Shown here: positions 34,831-45,386 of the stretch, in pieces
How the letters are laid out: each line of letters begins with the position of its first letter
Numbering within the stretch: the stretch's first letter is position 1
Source: JAHBNG01 sp039028975
GTDB lineage: Bacteria > Chloroflexota > Anaerolineae > Caldilineales > Caldilineaceae
Direction of reading: 5' to 3'
DNA length: 64,000 nucleotides
NCBI GenBank assembly: GCA_039028975.1
Contig: JBCCHB010000010.1
Coordinates: 62,001 to 126,000, forward strand
The notes under the pieces: generated by a model
Told to the model about the DNA's origin: nothing
What the model saw: the letters and a program-made list of their open reading frames with translations, nothing else
Databases searched by the model: none
Made by a program: the position numbers and the translations under genes

Positions 34831-37800
34831 ATGAAAACCGTTTATCAATTAATTGAAGTATTGCAAAATTTGGATATTCATCTATATGAATTCGATGGCA
34901 AGATACGCGTTCGTGACACGCACAATCGCTTAACAGATCAACACCGCCAACAAATTAGAAGACTAAGAGTCCCCCTCCTTGAATTTTTGAGTGACTCATC
35001 TACATCTGTAACCGCAATAGATTTAATTCGCCCTCGAGCATCGACCGCACCACCACCGCTCTCCTTTGCCCAACAGCGGCTCTGGTTCCTCGACAAAATG
35101 GAACCAGAGAGTGCTTTCTACAACATCCCCACGTTGTTGCGGTTGACGGGCCAACTGGATGTGGCTGCGTTAGAAGAGAGTTTCCGCTACTTGATTGAAC
35201 GGCATGAGAGTCTGCGTACTATCTTTGGACCCCACTCCAGCCGGAACAGGGGCGGGGTTTTACCCCCACCTAACCTCCCCCATTCTGGGGGAGGAACTGA
35301 TACTTCAACTGCCAAGTTGCGGCTCCCTCCCCACGTTGGGGAGGGGTGGGGAGGGGTGGATCATGATGGTGAAGCATACCAACTCATTCATCCGCCATCA
35401 TGGGCAGCGCAATTTACACTGGCAATCACGCCTGTTGCGGATGAAGGTGAGGCACAACGCCTAGCGCAGATAGAGGCTACCACTCCCTTTGATCTTAGTG
35501 AAGGACCCCTGCTGCGGGTACAGCTCTTGCAGATTGCAGACGTTGTCTCTTCGGCTAGTTCGGCAGGCTCACTAACCGGCTCAGAGATGAGATTTCTGTT
35601 GGTCATCAACATGCACCACATCATCAGCGATGGCTGGTCGATGGACGTATTGGTTCGAGAGTTAACCCATGCCTATCGTGCCTACACAGTTGGGCAACAG
35701 CCAACCCTGCCCGATTTGCCCATTCAGTATGCTGATTTTGCCCTCTGGCAGCGCGACTATCTCAGCGGGGAACGACTTGAGGCTCAGTTGGCCTATTGGC
35801 GAACGCAGTTAGCTGGCGCACCGGCCCTGCTCGAACTGCCTACTGACCGACCGCGACCGCCCAAGCAGAGTTATCGGGGTGCCCACTATGCCTTTGAACT
35901 GAATGCTGACCTAACCGCAAAACTCAATCAACTGGCACAGGCGCATGACGCCACGCTCTTCATGGTGATATTAGCAGCGTTTAACGTGCTATTGGCGCGT
36001 TACAGCCGTCAGGATGACATTGTGGTTGGTTCACCGATTGCCAACCGTAATCGTGCAGAGATTGAGGGGCTGATTGGCGTCTTTGCCAACTCCCTGGTTT
36101 TGCGTACCCAGCTAGAGGATAACCCATCCTTTACCGAATTGCTGGCACAGGTGCGTCAAACCACACTCGATGCCTATCAACACCAAGACCTGCCCTTCGA
36201 GCAGTTGGTCGATGCACTGGCGTTGACGCGTAGTCTCAGCTATAGCCCGCTCTTTCAAGTCATGTTGGTCCTACAAAATGCTGAGATGGTTGAATTTGAT
36301 CTATCAACGCCCTCGTCCCTCGGGACAAGCCTAATCGCCACCATGCAACCTGCTGTCTCCGCCTCTGCTAAATTTGATATAACACTCAATCTGATAGAAC
36401 AGGGGAAAGAGGACGGTTTACAGGGCATCATTGAATATGCCACCGACCTCTTTGAGGAATCCACGATAGCGCGCCTGGCAAGCTATTTTACGGTGCTATT
36501 AGAAGGCGTCGTCTCGCAGCCAGAGCAGCCCGTCCACCAATTGCCCATGCTCACCGGGGCTGAGTATCACCAGATTGTCCATGAGTGGAACGATACTGCC
36601 GTTGACTTTGGCGAGCCACAGACCATCCATGCCTTATTTGAGGGGCAGGTGAAACGAACACCGAATGCCGTTGCCCTTATCTTTGAGAATGAGCAACTCA
36701 CTTATCACGAATTAAATGAACGCGCCCACCAACTCGCCCACCACTTGATTGAACTCGGTGTGTACGCTGATACGTTGGTGGCGGTGTCCATGGAACGGTC
36801 TATTGAAATAGTCGTCAGTTTATTGGCAATTCTAAAGGCGGGGGGAGCCTATGTGCCGATTGACCCGACCTATCCCAAAGAGCGGATTCACTACATGCTG
36901 GCGGATAGTGCCGCGCCGATTCTGTTGACCCAATCGCATCTACCGCTTGCGTCGTTTACAGGGGATGATGGCGTGGAAGGTAGCACAAGTCAATCCATGC
37001 ATGTACTTGCCGTTGATGCGATGATGACAACGTGGGCGGCACAGCCTACGGCAAATCCCCAAACGCCAACTCTTCGCGCCCAAAGGGCACCCGCTCAGAG
37101 CACCGCATCGGTGGATGACCTTGCCTATGTGATTTATACATCCGGGTCCACGGGGCAGCCCAAAGGGGTTGCAATTCCACACGGCAATCTCTATAACCTC
37201 GTACGCGATAATATCGAGCGGTTTGCGGTGGCCGAAGATTCATGCGTGATGCATGCACCGACCTTTGGCTTTGATGTGGAAGTGGGTGACTTGTTTATGA
37301 CGCTTTGTTCAGGGGCGAAGCTCTATTTGCCAATACCCGAAAAGCTTGTCGGTTCATTCTTAGGTGAGCAACTTCGACAATCAAAAGCCACCCATGTTTC
37401 ATTAACGCCAACGGCGCTCTCGACGCTGCCCGTCGAACCCTATCCCCACTTGCAGCAGATGATTGTTGCTGGCGAAGCCTTACCCGATGCATTAACCCAA
37501 AGCTGGCTTCCACACACATCGGTCTGGAATGCGTATGGCCCCACGGAAAATACAATTTATACAACGGCAGCGCGCTGTCAAATTGGTGAAAAGGTCCATA
37601 TCGGTAGACCGACTGCCAATGTCAAAACATTTATTTTAGGTAATGCTGGCAACCCTGTGCCGATGGGTATCGCGGGTGAATTGCATATCGGTGGAGCACA
37701 GTTGGCGCGTGAATACCTAAACCGCCCCGAACTCACCGCCGAACGCTTCATCAACCATCCCGAATTTGGGCGGCTCTACAAAACGGGCGACCTGTGTCGT

Positions 37801-40800
37801 TGGCTCCTCGACGGCAACATTGAGTACATCGGACGCACCGATTTCCAAGTCAAACTACGGGGTTTCCGCATCGAGTTGGGCGAGATTGAGAACGCCCTGC
37901 TGGCCCAAGATGGTGTGCGCGAGGCGGTGGTGCTGGCACGGGCGGAGAAGGGCGATAAGCGGTTGGTTGCCTATCTTGTAGCAGAGTTGAAAAGTGGAAA
38001 AGTGGAAGGTGGAAAGGTGGAAGGTAACGATACAGACCCTTCAACCCTGAAACCTTTCAACCCTTCAACCCTTCGCCAAACCCTCGCCCAACAACTGCCC
38101 GACTACATGATTCCCGCGGCCTTTGTCTTTTTAGATGCCATGCCGTTGTCCCCCAATGGCAAGTTGGACCGTGGGGCCTTGGCGGGACACCCTCTGGAGC
38201 CAGATGCAAATGCAGCCACGACAACAAACTATGTCATGCCGCAATCAGCCATCGAGCGTCAGATTGTGGAGATATGGCAAACGCTAATTCAAGTCGAGCG
38301 TGTGGGTCTATATGACAACTTTTTTGAATTAGGCGGACACTCACTTCTGACGATTCATGTTCAGCAACAACTCAAAACGCTCTATGCGTACAATGTCTCG
38401 GTAACCGATTTATTTCAATACCCAACTGTACATCAATTAGCGACTTATCTCCAACAGAAAAATAATATTGAAAGCGAATCACCTACACTGAATCGCACCT
38501 CTATACACAGTCATGTGGAGGATCATATACAGAATCAAAATCGCGATATTGCGGTTATTGGAATGGCCTGTCGATTCCCCGATGTCGATTCTGTCGATGA
38601 ATTCTGGGAGAAACTGCGTGATGGGATTGAACTTGTCTCGACGTTTTCCGATGAAGAACTGTTGGCCGCGGGTGTTGACCAAACCCTGTTAGAGAATCCT
38701 GCCTATGTTAACGTAGGCGCACGTATTGCAGATGCCGCTCAGTTTGATGCCCACTTTTTTGGGTTTACCCCCAACGAAGCTAGGTTGCTCGACCCACAAC
38801 ATCGATTCTTCCTAGAGTGTGCGCAGACAGCCCTTGACGATGCAGGCTATGACCCAGCGACCTATGATGATGCCATTGGTGTCTATGCGGGAGCGGGCAT
38901 GAATACCTACTTGCACAACAATCTTAGTTTTGCAGAGTCAATGGACGATAGTGTCAAAATTTTTCAGCATGCAATTTCCAATGACAAAGACTATCTGCCA
39001 ACCCAAGTATCCTATCGACTCAACCTCAAAGGCCCCAGCGTTAACGTACAGACAGCTTGCTCGACCTCTTTAGTGGCGGTTCACCTCGCCACTCAAAGCC
39101 TTCTCAATGGCGAATGCCAAATGGCACTGGCTGGCGGGGTGTCAATTCCCTTTCCCCAGGATCGTGGCTATCTCTATCAAGAAGGGATGATTATGTCTCC
39201 TGATGGTCATTGTCGAGCCTTTGACGCTAAAGCCCAAGGAACAGTGGGCGGTTGTGGCGTGGGCATTGTTGTTCTGAAACGCGCCGAAGATGCGCTCAAA
39301 GATGGTGACGTGATTCACGCCATCATCAAAGGCACAGCCATTAACAACGATGGTTCTGCCAAAATGAACTATACGGCCCCCAGTGTGGATGGGCAGCGCA
39401 GTGTGATTCGTGCCGCACAACATGCGGCAGGGGTCGAAGCAGAGACGATTTCGTACATTGAAGCACATGGCACAGGCACAAAGATAGGGGACCCGATTGA
39501 AATTGCGGCGCTCACCCAAGCCTTTCAGAGCGAAAAGCGCGGCTTTTGTGCTATCGGCTCGGTCAAGACCAATATGGGGCACGCAGACGCGGCAGCCGGA
39601 ATTGCCGGGTTGATAAAAACCGTTCTTTCCTTGAAACATGGTCTGCTTCCACCTACGCTACACTTTTCAGCACCCAATCCAGAGATTGATTTTGCTAACA
39701 GCCCATTTTACGTAAACAGTGAGTTGTCAACATGGCAGACAACGGACGGCACACCGCGACGCGCAGGCATCAGTTCATTTGGCATTGGTGGAACCAACGC
39801 CCATGTGATCGTAGAGGAAGCACCGGCTGCGGATGCCCTCCCTTCATCAAGCCGTCCGGTTCAATTATTGATGCTCTCTGCCAAAACTGAATCTGCTTTG
39901 GCAACCATGTCTGCCACTCTCGCTGATTATCTAAGCCAGCACCCTGAAAACAGCTTATCCGATACTGCCTATACGCTCCAGGTCGGCCGCCAACGTCATC
40001 CTCATCGTCAAGTATGGATCGGTCAAAATCAAAAAGATGCCATCCAGCACTTGCAAACCACTGAACAGGTAATGGATGGAGTTCACGAGCAGAATTATAG
40101 TCCGATTCTGTTTATGTTCCCTGGTGGAGGTGTACAGCATATAGAAATGGGTGCCGATCTATATACACATGAACCTGTTTTTCGGAAGGCAATGAATCAA
40201 TGTGCAGTCTGGCTAGAGCCACATCTGGGTGTGAATATTTGTCAACTCATATATCAATCAACCGATGAACTATCTTCTGAACATCATCGTTTTGAGCACG
40301 AATTCAAACAGACAAAATTCGCTTTGCCACTTCTTTTTGCCACTGAATATGCGCTTGCGCAGTTGCTTATGAGTTGGGGTATTCAGCCCCGCGCAATGAT
40401 TGGTCATAGCATGGGCGAGTATGTTGCAGCGTGCCTTGCAGATGTCTTTACTCTTGAAGATGCACTCAGCTTAGTTTTGAAGCGTGGGCAGCTATTTGAT
40501 GAGCTTCCTAGTGGGTCTATGTTGTCAGTGACACTTTCAGTCGAAGCCCTCCAGCCATATCTTGGTGATCACTTATCAATTGCTGCAACCAATGCACCCA
40601 CACTTTGTACTGTTGCTGGGCCAACAGAAGAAATTATGAAATTAGCAGAGAGCTTGACTGCTGACCAGGTGTCCTATCGCCATATCCATATTGCAGTGGC
40701 CGCACATTCGGCTATGTTAACGCCGATTCTAGAGCGTTTTCATGCATTTGTTTCCACAATTTCATTATCACCACCGACAATTCCCTTTATCTCCAATTTA

Positions 40801-43800
40801 ACTGGTCGATGGATTCGCTCAGAAGAAGCCATAGCTCCTTCTTATTGGGTGAATCATTTACGACACACAGTGCGCTTTACAGATGGAATAAAAACCTTAT
40901 TGGAAGAGGAGGATGGGATTTTTCTCGAAGTGGGTCCAGGCCATGCCCTAACTTCACTAGTTAAACAGCACCCAATGCATCCAACACAAACAGCTTTGGC
41001 AACGATGCGCCATCCACGGAAAAAGCAATCCGATATTGAATGCCTGTTGTCGGCGATTGCCCAAACATGGATTGCAGGTGGCGTCATTGATTGGGATGGG
41101 TTCTATCAGCATGAAGAACGCCGTCGTCTATCCTTGCCGACCTACCCATTTGAGCGTCAAAAATATTGGGTAGATGTACCCAAGCGACGTCGTGGAGTGG
41201 AGCAGTTGCGACCGCTGATTGATACGATGTCTCGGTTGCCTCTTGATGGCAAGATACTCTTTGAAACCGATGTGAGTACGGATACGCTACCCTTCCTACA
41301 GGATCATGTGGTCTATGACACAGTGGTTTCACCGGGTGCTTGCCACCTCTCGATGGTCTTGAGTGCTGGTGAGTTAGCTTGGCAGAAAAGAATCCAGCCG
41401 AGGCAATGCTATGAACTGAGTGATGTGATCCTCCCGCAAGCACTAGCCTTGGATGAGGGTCAGAACCGTCTGGCGCAGACTGTCCTGACCCCACTGCAAG
41501 AGCAGCACCAAGGGACCCAAGCCCAATTTCAACTGATCAGTTTTGAGCCGGAAATGGACTTGCTTGAGCAAGATGCGACCATGACCCATGCGATGGGTGT
41601 GGTTGGCCTGAAAGAGCCTTCTTTTGAGCAATCATTCAGCAACGGTACAAGGCTTCGTGAGATTCAAACATACTGCCAACAACTGGTGCAGGTTCCCTCT
41701 GTAGTCGATGAGTTTGGCACCTTCATGGGTGCTAGCTTTCGCTGGATTGATGCGGTGTGGCACCCTACGACAGATAATGGAATGCCGCCAGAAGAGGTGC
41801 TAACCCAATTGCGTTGCCCTGATGTCATCGGCGATCTAAAGGGGTATATAATTCATCCTGGGCTGTTGGATGCTTGCTTCCAAACAGCAGCACTGGCACG
41901 GGAGATGAGTGAGACAGAAGATGCATCTGATGTTGTCCTGCCCTTTGCTGTAAATTCATTACAACTCTATGCCCAGACTAACCAAACGGCAGCCGTAGAA
42001 TCATCGCCTTCAAGGACGTGGTGGTGCCACGCCAAAAAGATAACACCACTCAAGTGGGATATCCACCTTTTTGATATGTCGGGGGCAGTGGTGGCAAAGA
42101 TAGATGGGTTTGAGATGCGTAAGGCGTCAGCCAGTGCCATACATACCACGCGGCTGCGCACAGAATGGCTGCAACATATAACATGGCAAGCGGAACCCCT
42201 TACTGAACCCACAGGCAAGCGACCAGATTGCTGGGTCATTGTAGGTCTGTTGAGTGAGGTGAGTGAGGCGCTGGCAGAGGCGTTGGCAGCATCACGTCAG
42301 TCCAAAGTGCTACCTGTTTATTGTTTGGATGCATCGGCACAAAAAAGCGATATTGCACATCAACTTATAGAAATTGCCTCGCAACATCGAGCGATTGGCG
42401 TGGTCTATCTTGGCATTCATGCTGAGTCTGGGCCGGCGGAGGCAGTTGCCGATGATGCCTTAGCCCTGTGTACAGGGCTTCTTCACTTAACCCAATCCCT
42501 TGTCGAGCACGAGATAGAGACTCAGCTTTGGATCGCTACCCAAGGTTGTCAAGGTGTTTCAATGGAAACGGCTATAGCCGTTCCACCCCCACCTAACCTC
42601 CCCCAGAGTGGGGGAGGAACCGAGACAGTCCCCTACCCAGTTTGGAGGGGTACAACACACGATCAAGTGGGTGCCACAGCTGCGGCGGGAACGCTGTGGG
42701 GCTTTGGACGCAGCCTGATGCACGAACACCCACGTTTAAATACGGTTTGTGTAGACTTGGGTGCTTATGACGATACCCATACTCAGGTATCAGCACTGGT
42801 CGCTGAGTTAGCCACTGAGTTGGTTAACAGCTATGGTCATCTTTCTCAAGCACGAGAGGTCGCCTACCAACAGCAGACACGTTATGTTGCGCAGTTAAAT
42901 ACATGGGAACTGCCAACCAAAGATGTACGTGTACCACTGCTACTTCAATTGAGTGCCTATGGTTTGCTCGACCATCTGACATTTGTTCCGCAAACGCGCC
43001 AGCGCCCCCAGCCAGATGAAATTGAAGTGGCCGTTTGCGCTGCGGGGCTAAACTTCCGCGATGTACTAAATGCATTGGGGATGTTCGAAGCACATTATGC
43101 CGCATTAGGCGTTACAGAGGCCAAAGATGTGGGGCTTGGGTCTGAATATGTTGGTATCGTGTCGGCTGTTGGCACCGATGTGACCCATATAGCTGTTGGC
43201 GACCGCGTGATGGGTCTTGCCGCCCGTGAAGGAACCTTTGCCAACTACATGACAATCCCTGCGGAACGAGCTGTACCCATTCCTGATGGCGTCAACGATG
43301 AGGAGGCAGCAACGATCCCACTGGCCTTTCTGACTGCATGGTATGGATTGGTGACATTGGCAAAACTCCAGCCCGGAGAGCGCATCCTGATTCATGCCGC
43401 TGCTGGCGGTGTAGGACAGGCGGCTGCCCAGATTGCGCAAGCCATCGGTGCAGAGGTGATTGCCACCGCCAGCCCCAATAAACAGCCGTTTCTGCGCGAG
43501 CAAGGTATTCAACATGTCGCCAATTCGCGCACCCTTGAGTTTGTGGATGAGATTTTGGCGTTGACTGATGGCAAAGGAGTTGATGTTGTCCTCAACAGTC
43601 TCAATGGCTCATTTATTGACGCCAGTTTTGATATCCTCGCACAACAGGGGCGCTTTGTAGAGATAGGCAGGATTGACATCTGGAGCCATGAAGAGGTGGC
43701 CCAGCGGCGACCAGATGCCACCTACTATCCCTTTGATCTGAGCGAGGAGATGGCCGCGGATAATGGGCTGGAAACCAGACTGTGGGCAGAGCTCACGGTA

Positions 43801-45219
43801 CAATTCGGCATGGGTCGCTTAAAGCCGCTGCCCAAAGTGACCTTTCCTTTTGCCGATGCCATTGCTGCTTTCCGCTATATGCAGCAAGCCCAGCATATCG
43901 GCAAGATTGTCCTCCACATTGAACCACCTGCACTGCCTGAATCACCAAGGGCAGAATATGCTCAAGACCAATCAGCCATCGTGGAGGTCGATACCGTGGA
44001 GGTTGATATCATACACTCCGATGCCACTTATCTAGTTACAGGTGGTCTTGGAGCCTTGGGCTTACAGGTTGCCCAGCAACTGGTTGAAGAGGGCGCAAAA
44101 CATCTTGTCCTGACAGGACGGCGTGGTGTGACCAGTGCAGAGCAGCAAGAAGCCATCGACGCCCTTCAACAACAGGGCGCAGTGGTGCATGTTGTGGCCG
44201 CGGATATAGCCGATAGAGAGGATGCTCGGCGAGTGTTGGACGAGTGTACTGCCATAGCACCGTTACGTGGCATCATCCATGCGGCTGGATTGATTGATGA
44301 TGGTGTTTTGACGGCTCAAACACCCGAACGATTTGAAACTGTGATGCGCCCCAAAGTGGCGGGCACATGGCATCTCCATACGCTAACGACAGAGATGGAC
44401 CTTGATTTCTTTGTCTGTTTCTCCTCGATTGGATCGCTCCTCGGTTCTGCGGGACAGAGCAACTATGCGGCGGCCAATGCCTTCATGGATACGCTGATGC
44501 GACAACGCCATGTGCTGGACTTACCTGGATTGAGTATCAACTGGGGGGCCTGGTCAGATGTAGGGTTGGCGGCTCACCTGACGGAGAAAGCGCAATTACA
44601 GGGTTTGGGCATGATATCGCCCCAACAAGGACGGCATCTCACCTCATATCTGCTCCAACAGCCCGCTTCCAACATCGGTGGACAAATTGGTGTCGTCCCC
44701 AGACAAGTTGCCCCAAGACAATACAGGGCGACAACACCTGTAGCGGACAAATCAGAGCGTGAGCTGCGAGAGCGTTTAGCAGAGTTGCCCGTCGAAGAAC
44801 AACGAGCGTATCTGGATATCCAGATTCACCATGAATTGATAGCGGTTCTAGGCCTGCGTTCAGAAAGTATGATCAGCCACGATGCCCGCCTCTTTGATGT
44901 TGGGCTAGACTCTCTGACGGCAATAGAGCTAAAAAATCGGCTCTCAGCCAAACTGGACGTGGCTCTGCCAGCCACCATACTCTTTGATTATCCCACCCTT
45001 GATGTTCTGGGGCACTATCTATTGCACGATGTCTTGGCATTATCAATCGAAAGCGGCAATGGAGAGAACCCTGATTCGATAGCATCAACGACGAAACATA
45101 GAAACATAGGCGATGATATAGATATGGCCGCCCCCCAAATGGATACCGAACTTGAATCACTATCTAAAGATGAATTAACGGATATTTTGGCGGCAAAGCT
45201 AGATAGACTAGGGGTCTAA
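34831..45219 (+). CDS. Hybrid NRPS-PKS: TubC-dock, C-A-PCP, KS-AT-DH-ER-KR-ACP
   Basis: 3462 residues. Residues 1-55 resemble a TubC-type N-terminal docking domain. C about 70-510 has H262HIISDG. A about 580-1110 has the same hand-read pocket as A1 (D-V-G-S-I-A-A-I-Y-K). PCP Ser1171. KS about 1237-1660 has Cys1410 (TACSTSL), EAHGTGT and KTNMGH. AT about 1755-2075 has Ser1860 in GHSMGE; its specificity segment reads VAAHS instead of HAFH or YASH. DH about 2140-2370 has His2159 and Asp2347, with HxxxGxxxxP changed to HxxxDxxxxP. ER about 2700-3030 has AAAGGVGQAA. KR about 3065-3250 has Tyr3212 in NYAAAN and a B-type IDDG motif. ACP Ser3361 in GLDSL. The module would add one residue and a fully reduced C2 unit. 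A C-terminal tail (LSKDELTDILAAKLDRLGV) looks like a docking helix. Confidence 0.95.
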   Translation: MKTVYQLIEVLQNLDIHLYEFDGKIRVRDTHNRLTDQHRQQIRRLRVPLLEFLSDSSTSVTAIDLIRPRASTAPPPLSFAQQRLWFLDKMEPESAFYNIPTLLRLTGQLDVAALEESFRYLIERHESLRTIFGPHSSRNRGGVLPPPNLPHSGGGTDTSTAKLRLPPHVGEGWGGVDHDGEAYQLIHPPSWAAQFTLAITPVADEGEAQRLAQIEATTPFDLSEGPLLRVQLLQIADVVSSASSAGSLTGSEMRFLLVINMHHIISDGWSMDVLVRELTHAYRAYTVGQQPTLPDLPIQYADFALWQRDYLSGERLEAQLAYWRTQLAGAPALLELPTDRPRPPKQSYRGAHYAFELNADLTAKLNQLAQAHDATLFMVILAAFNVLLARYSRQDDIVVGSPIANRNRAEIEGLIGVFANSLVLRTQLEDNPSFTELLAQVRQTTLDAYQHQDLPFEQLVDALALTRSLSYSPLFQVMLVLQNAEMVEFDLSTPSSLGTSLIATMQPAVSASAKFDITLNLIEQGKEDGLQGIIEYATDLFEESTIARLASYFTVLLEGVVSQPEQPVHQLPMLTGAEYHQIVHEWNDTAVDFGEPQTIHALFEGQVKRTPNAVALIFENEQLTYHELNERAHQLAHHLIELGVYADTLVAVSMERSIEIVVSLLAILKAGGAYVPIDPTYPKERIHYMLADSAAPILLTQSHLPLASFTGDDGVEGSTSQSMHVLAVDAMMTTWAAQPTANPQTPTLRAQRAPAQSTASVDDLAYVIYTSGSTGQPKGVAIPHGNLYNLVRDNIERFAVAEDSCVMHAPTFGFDVEVGDLFMTLCSGAKLYLPIPEKLVGSFLGEQLRQSKATHVSLTPTALSTLPVEPYPHLQQMIVAGEALPDALTQSWLPHTSVWNAYGPTENTIYTTAARCQIGEKVHIGRPTANVKTFILGNAGNPVPMGIAGELHIGGAQLAREYLNRPELTAERFINHPEFGRLYKTGDLCRWLLDGNIEYIGRTDFQVKLRGFRIELGEIENALLAQDGVREAVVLARAEKGDKRLVAYLVAELKSGKVEGGKVEGNDTDPSTLKPFNPSTLRQTLAQQLPDYMIPAAFVFLDAMPLSPNGKLDRGALAGHPLEPDANAATTTNYVMPQSAIERQIVEIWQTLIQVERVGLYDNFFELGGHSLLTIHVQQQLKTLYAYNVSVTDLFQYPTVHQLATYLQQKNNIESESPTLNRTSIHSHVEDHIQNQNRDIAVIGMACRFPDVDSVDEFWEKLRDGIELVSTFSDEELLAAGVDQTLLENPAYVNVGARIADAAQFDAHFFGFTPNEARLLDPQHRFFLECAQTALDDAGYDPATYDDAIGVYAGAGMNTYLHNNLSFAESMDDSVKIFQHAISNDKDYLPTQVSYRLNLKGPSVNVQTACSTSLVAVHLATQSLLNGECQMALAGGVSIPFPQDRGYLYQEGMIMSPDGHCRAFDAKAQGTVGGCGVGIVVLKRAEDALKDGDVIHAIIKGTAINNDGSAKMNYTAPSVDGQRSVIRAAQHAAGVEAETISYIEAHGTGTKIGDPIEIAALTQAFQSEKRGFCAIGSVKTNMGHADAAAGIAGLIKTVLSLKHGLLPPTLHFSAPNPEIDFANSPFYVNSELSTWQTTDGTPRRAGISSFGIGGTNAHVIVEEAPAADALPSSSRPVQLLMLSAKTESALATMSATLADYLSQHPENSLSDTAYTLQVGRQRHPHRQVWIGQNQKDAIQHLQTTEQVMDGVHEQNYSPILFMFPGGGVQHIEMGADLYTHEPVFRKAMNQCAVWLEPHLGVNICQLIYQSTDELSSEHHRFEHEFKQTKFALPLLFATEYALAQLLMSWGIQPRAMIGHSMGEYVAACLADVFTLEDALSLVLKRGQLFDELPSGSMLSVTLSVEALQPYLGDHLSIAATNAPTLCTVAGPTEEIMKLAESLTADQVSYRHIHIAVAAHSAMLTPILERFHAFVSTISLSPPTIPFISNLTGRWIRSEEAIAPSYWVNHLRHTVRFTDGIKTLLEEEDGIFLEVGPGHALTSLVKQHPMHPTQTALATMRHPRKKQSDIECLLSAIAQTWIAGGVIDWDGFYQHEERRRLSLPTYPFERQKYWVDVPKRRRGVEQLRPLIDTMSRLPLDGKILFETDVSTDTLPFLQDHVVYDTVVSPGACHLSMVLSAGELAWQKRIQPRQCYELSDVILPQALALDEGQNRLAQTVLTPLQEQHQGTQAQFQLISFEPEMDLLEQDATMTHAMGVVGLKEPSFEQSFSNGTRLREIQTYCQQLVQVPSVVDEFGTFMGASFRWIDAVWHPTTDNGMPPEEVLTQLRCPDVIGDLKGYIIHPGLLDACFQTAALAREMSETEDASDVVLPFAVNSLQLYAQTNQTAAVESSPSRTWWCHAKKITPLKWDIHLFDMSGAVVAKIDGFEMRKASASAIHTTRLRTEWLQHITWQAEPLTEPTGKRPDCWVIVGLLSEVSEALAEALAASRQSKVLPVYCLDASAQKSDIAHQLIEIASQHRAIGVVYLGIHAESGPAEAVADDALALCTGLLHLTQSLVEHEIETQLWIATQGCQGVSMETAIAVPPPPNLPQSGGGTETVPYPVWRGTTHDQVGATAAAGTLWGFGRSLMHEHPRLNTVCVDLGAYDDTHTQVSALVAELATELVNSYGHLSQAREVAYQQQTRYVAQLNTWELPTKDVRVPLLLQLSAYGLLDHLTFVPQTRQRPQPDEIEVAVCAAGLNFRDVLNALGMFEAHYAALGVTEAKDVGLGSEYVGIVSAVGTDVTHIAVGDRVMGLAAREGTFANYMTIPAERAVPIPDGVNDEEAATIPLAFLTAWYGLVTLAKLQPGERILIHAAAGGVGQAAAQIAQAIGAEVIATASPNKQPFLREQGIQHVANSRTLEFVDEILALTDGKGVDVVLNSLNGSFIDASFDILAQQGRFVEIGRIDIWSHEEVAQRRPDATYYPFDLSEEMAADNGLETRLWAELTVQFGMGRLKPLPKVTFPFADAIAAFRYMQQAQHIGKIVLHIEPPALPESPRAEYAQDQSAIVEVDTVEVDIIHSDATYLVTGGLGALGLQVAQQLVEEGAKHLVLTGRRGVTSAEQQEAIDALQQQGAVVHVVAADIADREDARRVLDECTAIAPLRGIIHAAGLIDDGVLTAQTPERFETVMRPKVAGTWHLHTLTTEMDLDFFVCFSSIGSLLGSAGQSNYAAANAFMDTLMRQRHVLDLPGLSINWGAWSDVGLAAHLTEKAQLQGLGMISPQQGRHLTSYLLQQPASNIGGQIGVVPRQVAPRQYRATTPVADKSERELRERLAELPVEEQRAYLDIQIHHELIAVLGLRSESMISHDARLFDVGLDSLTAIELKNRLSAKLDVALPATILFDYPTLDVLGHYLLHDVLALSIESGNGENPDSIASTTKHRNIGDDIDMAAPQMDTELESLSKDELTDILAAKLDRLGV
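35262..35360 (+). repeat. C/G-rich palindromic repeats inside the C domain (forward copy)
   Basis: A perfect hairpin (CCTCCCCCA, loop TTC, TGGGGGAGG; 35274-35294) and a second one (CTCCCCA/TGGGGAG near 35335) encode a Pro/Gly-rich insert of about 40 residues. The insert falls at the same place as the reverse-oriented copy in C2 of the previous NRPS. Confidence 0.8.
37981..38078 (+). repeat. In-frame simple-repeat insert in the A3 A8-A10 linker
   Basis: Three GTGGAAAGGT-like units followed by CCTTCAACC units encode LKSGKVEGGKVEGND…STLKPFNPSTL, longer than the corresponding insert in A1 by one unit. Confidence 0.75.
42585..42650 (+). repeat. C/G-rich palindromic repeat between DH and ER
   Basis: CCTCCCCCA, loop GAG, TGGGGGAGG (42597-42617), preceded by the same ACCCCCACCTAA flank as the copy at 35262. 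It encodes VPPPPNLPQSGGGTE in the region between the DH and ER domains. Confidence 0.8.
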
Positions 45220-45265
45220 GCTTCGGAACACCAATCTGTCTCTGGCGAAGTAGCCGTTCAGTCTC

Positions 45266-45318
45266 CTGAGCCTGTCGAAGGGGCGGGTGCCCTTGGGGCG
45301 CGACTTCGACAAGCTCAG
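45266..45318. repeat. Intergenic palindromic repeat CTGAGCCTGTCGAAG…
   Basis: Arms 45266-45280 and 45304-45318 match in 14 of 15 positions around a 23-nt GC-rich spacer. It lies in the 167-bp gap between the hybrid gene and the MDR gene. Related fragments are found in frame at 34586, 30000, 37072 and, more divergent, 35548. Confidence 0.75.
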
Positions 45319-45386
45319 CCTACAGAAGGAGTGAATGGTTATCTGATGAATAACAACGGGGATGAAGGGGGATCAAGGGGACATAT

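Noticed and set aside
38479..45160. Several long minus-strand open frames opposite the hybrid gene
   Set aside because: They oppose well-conserved KS, AT, DH, ER and KR domains and show no protein features of their own.
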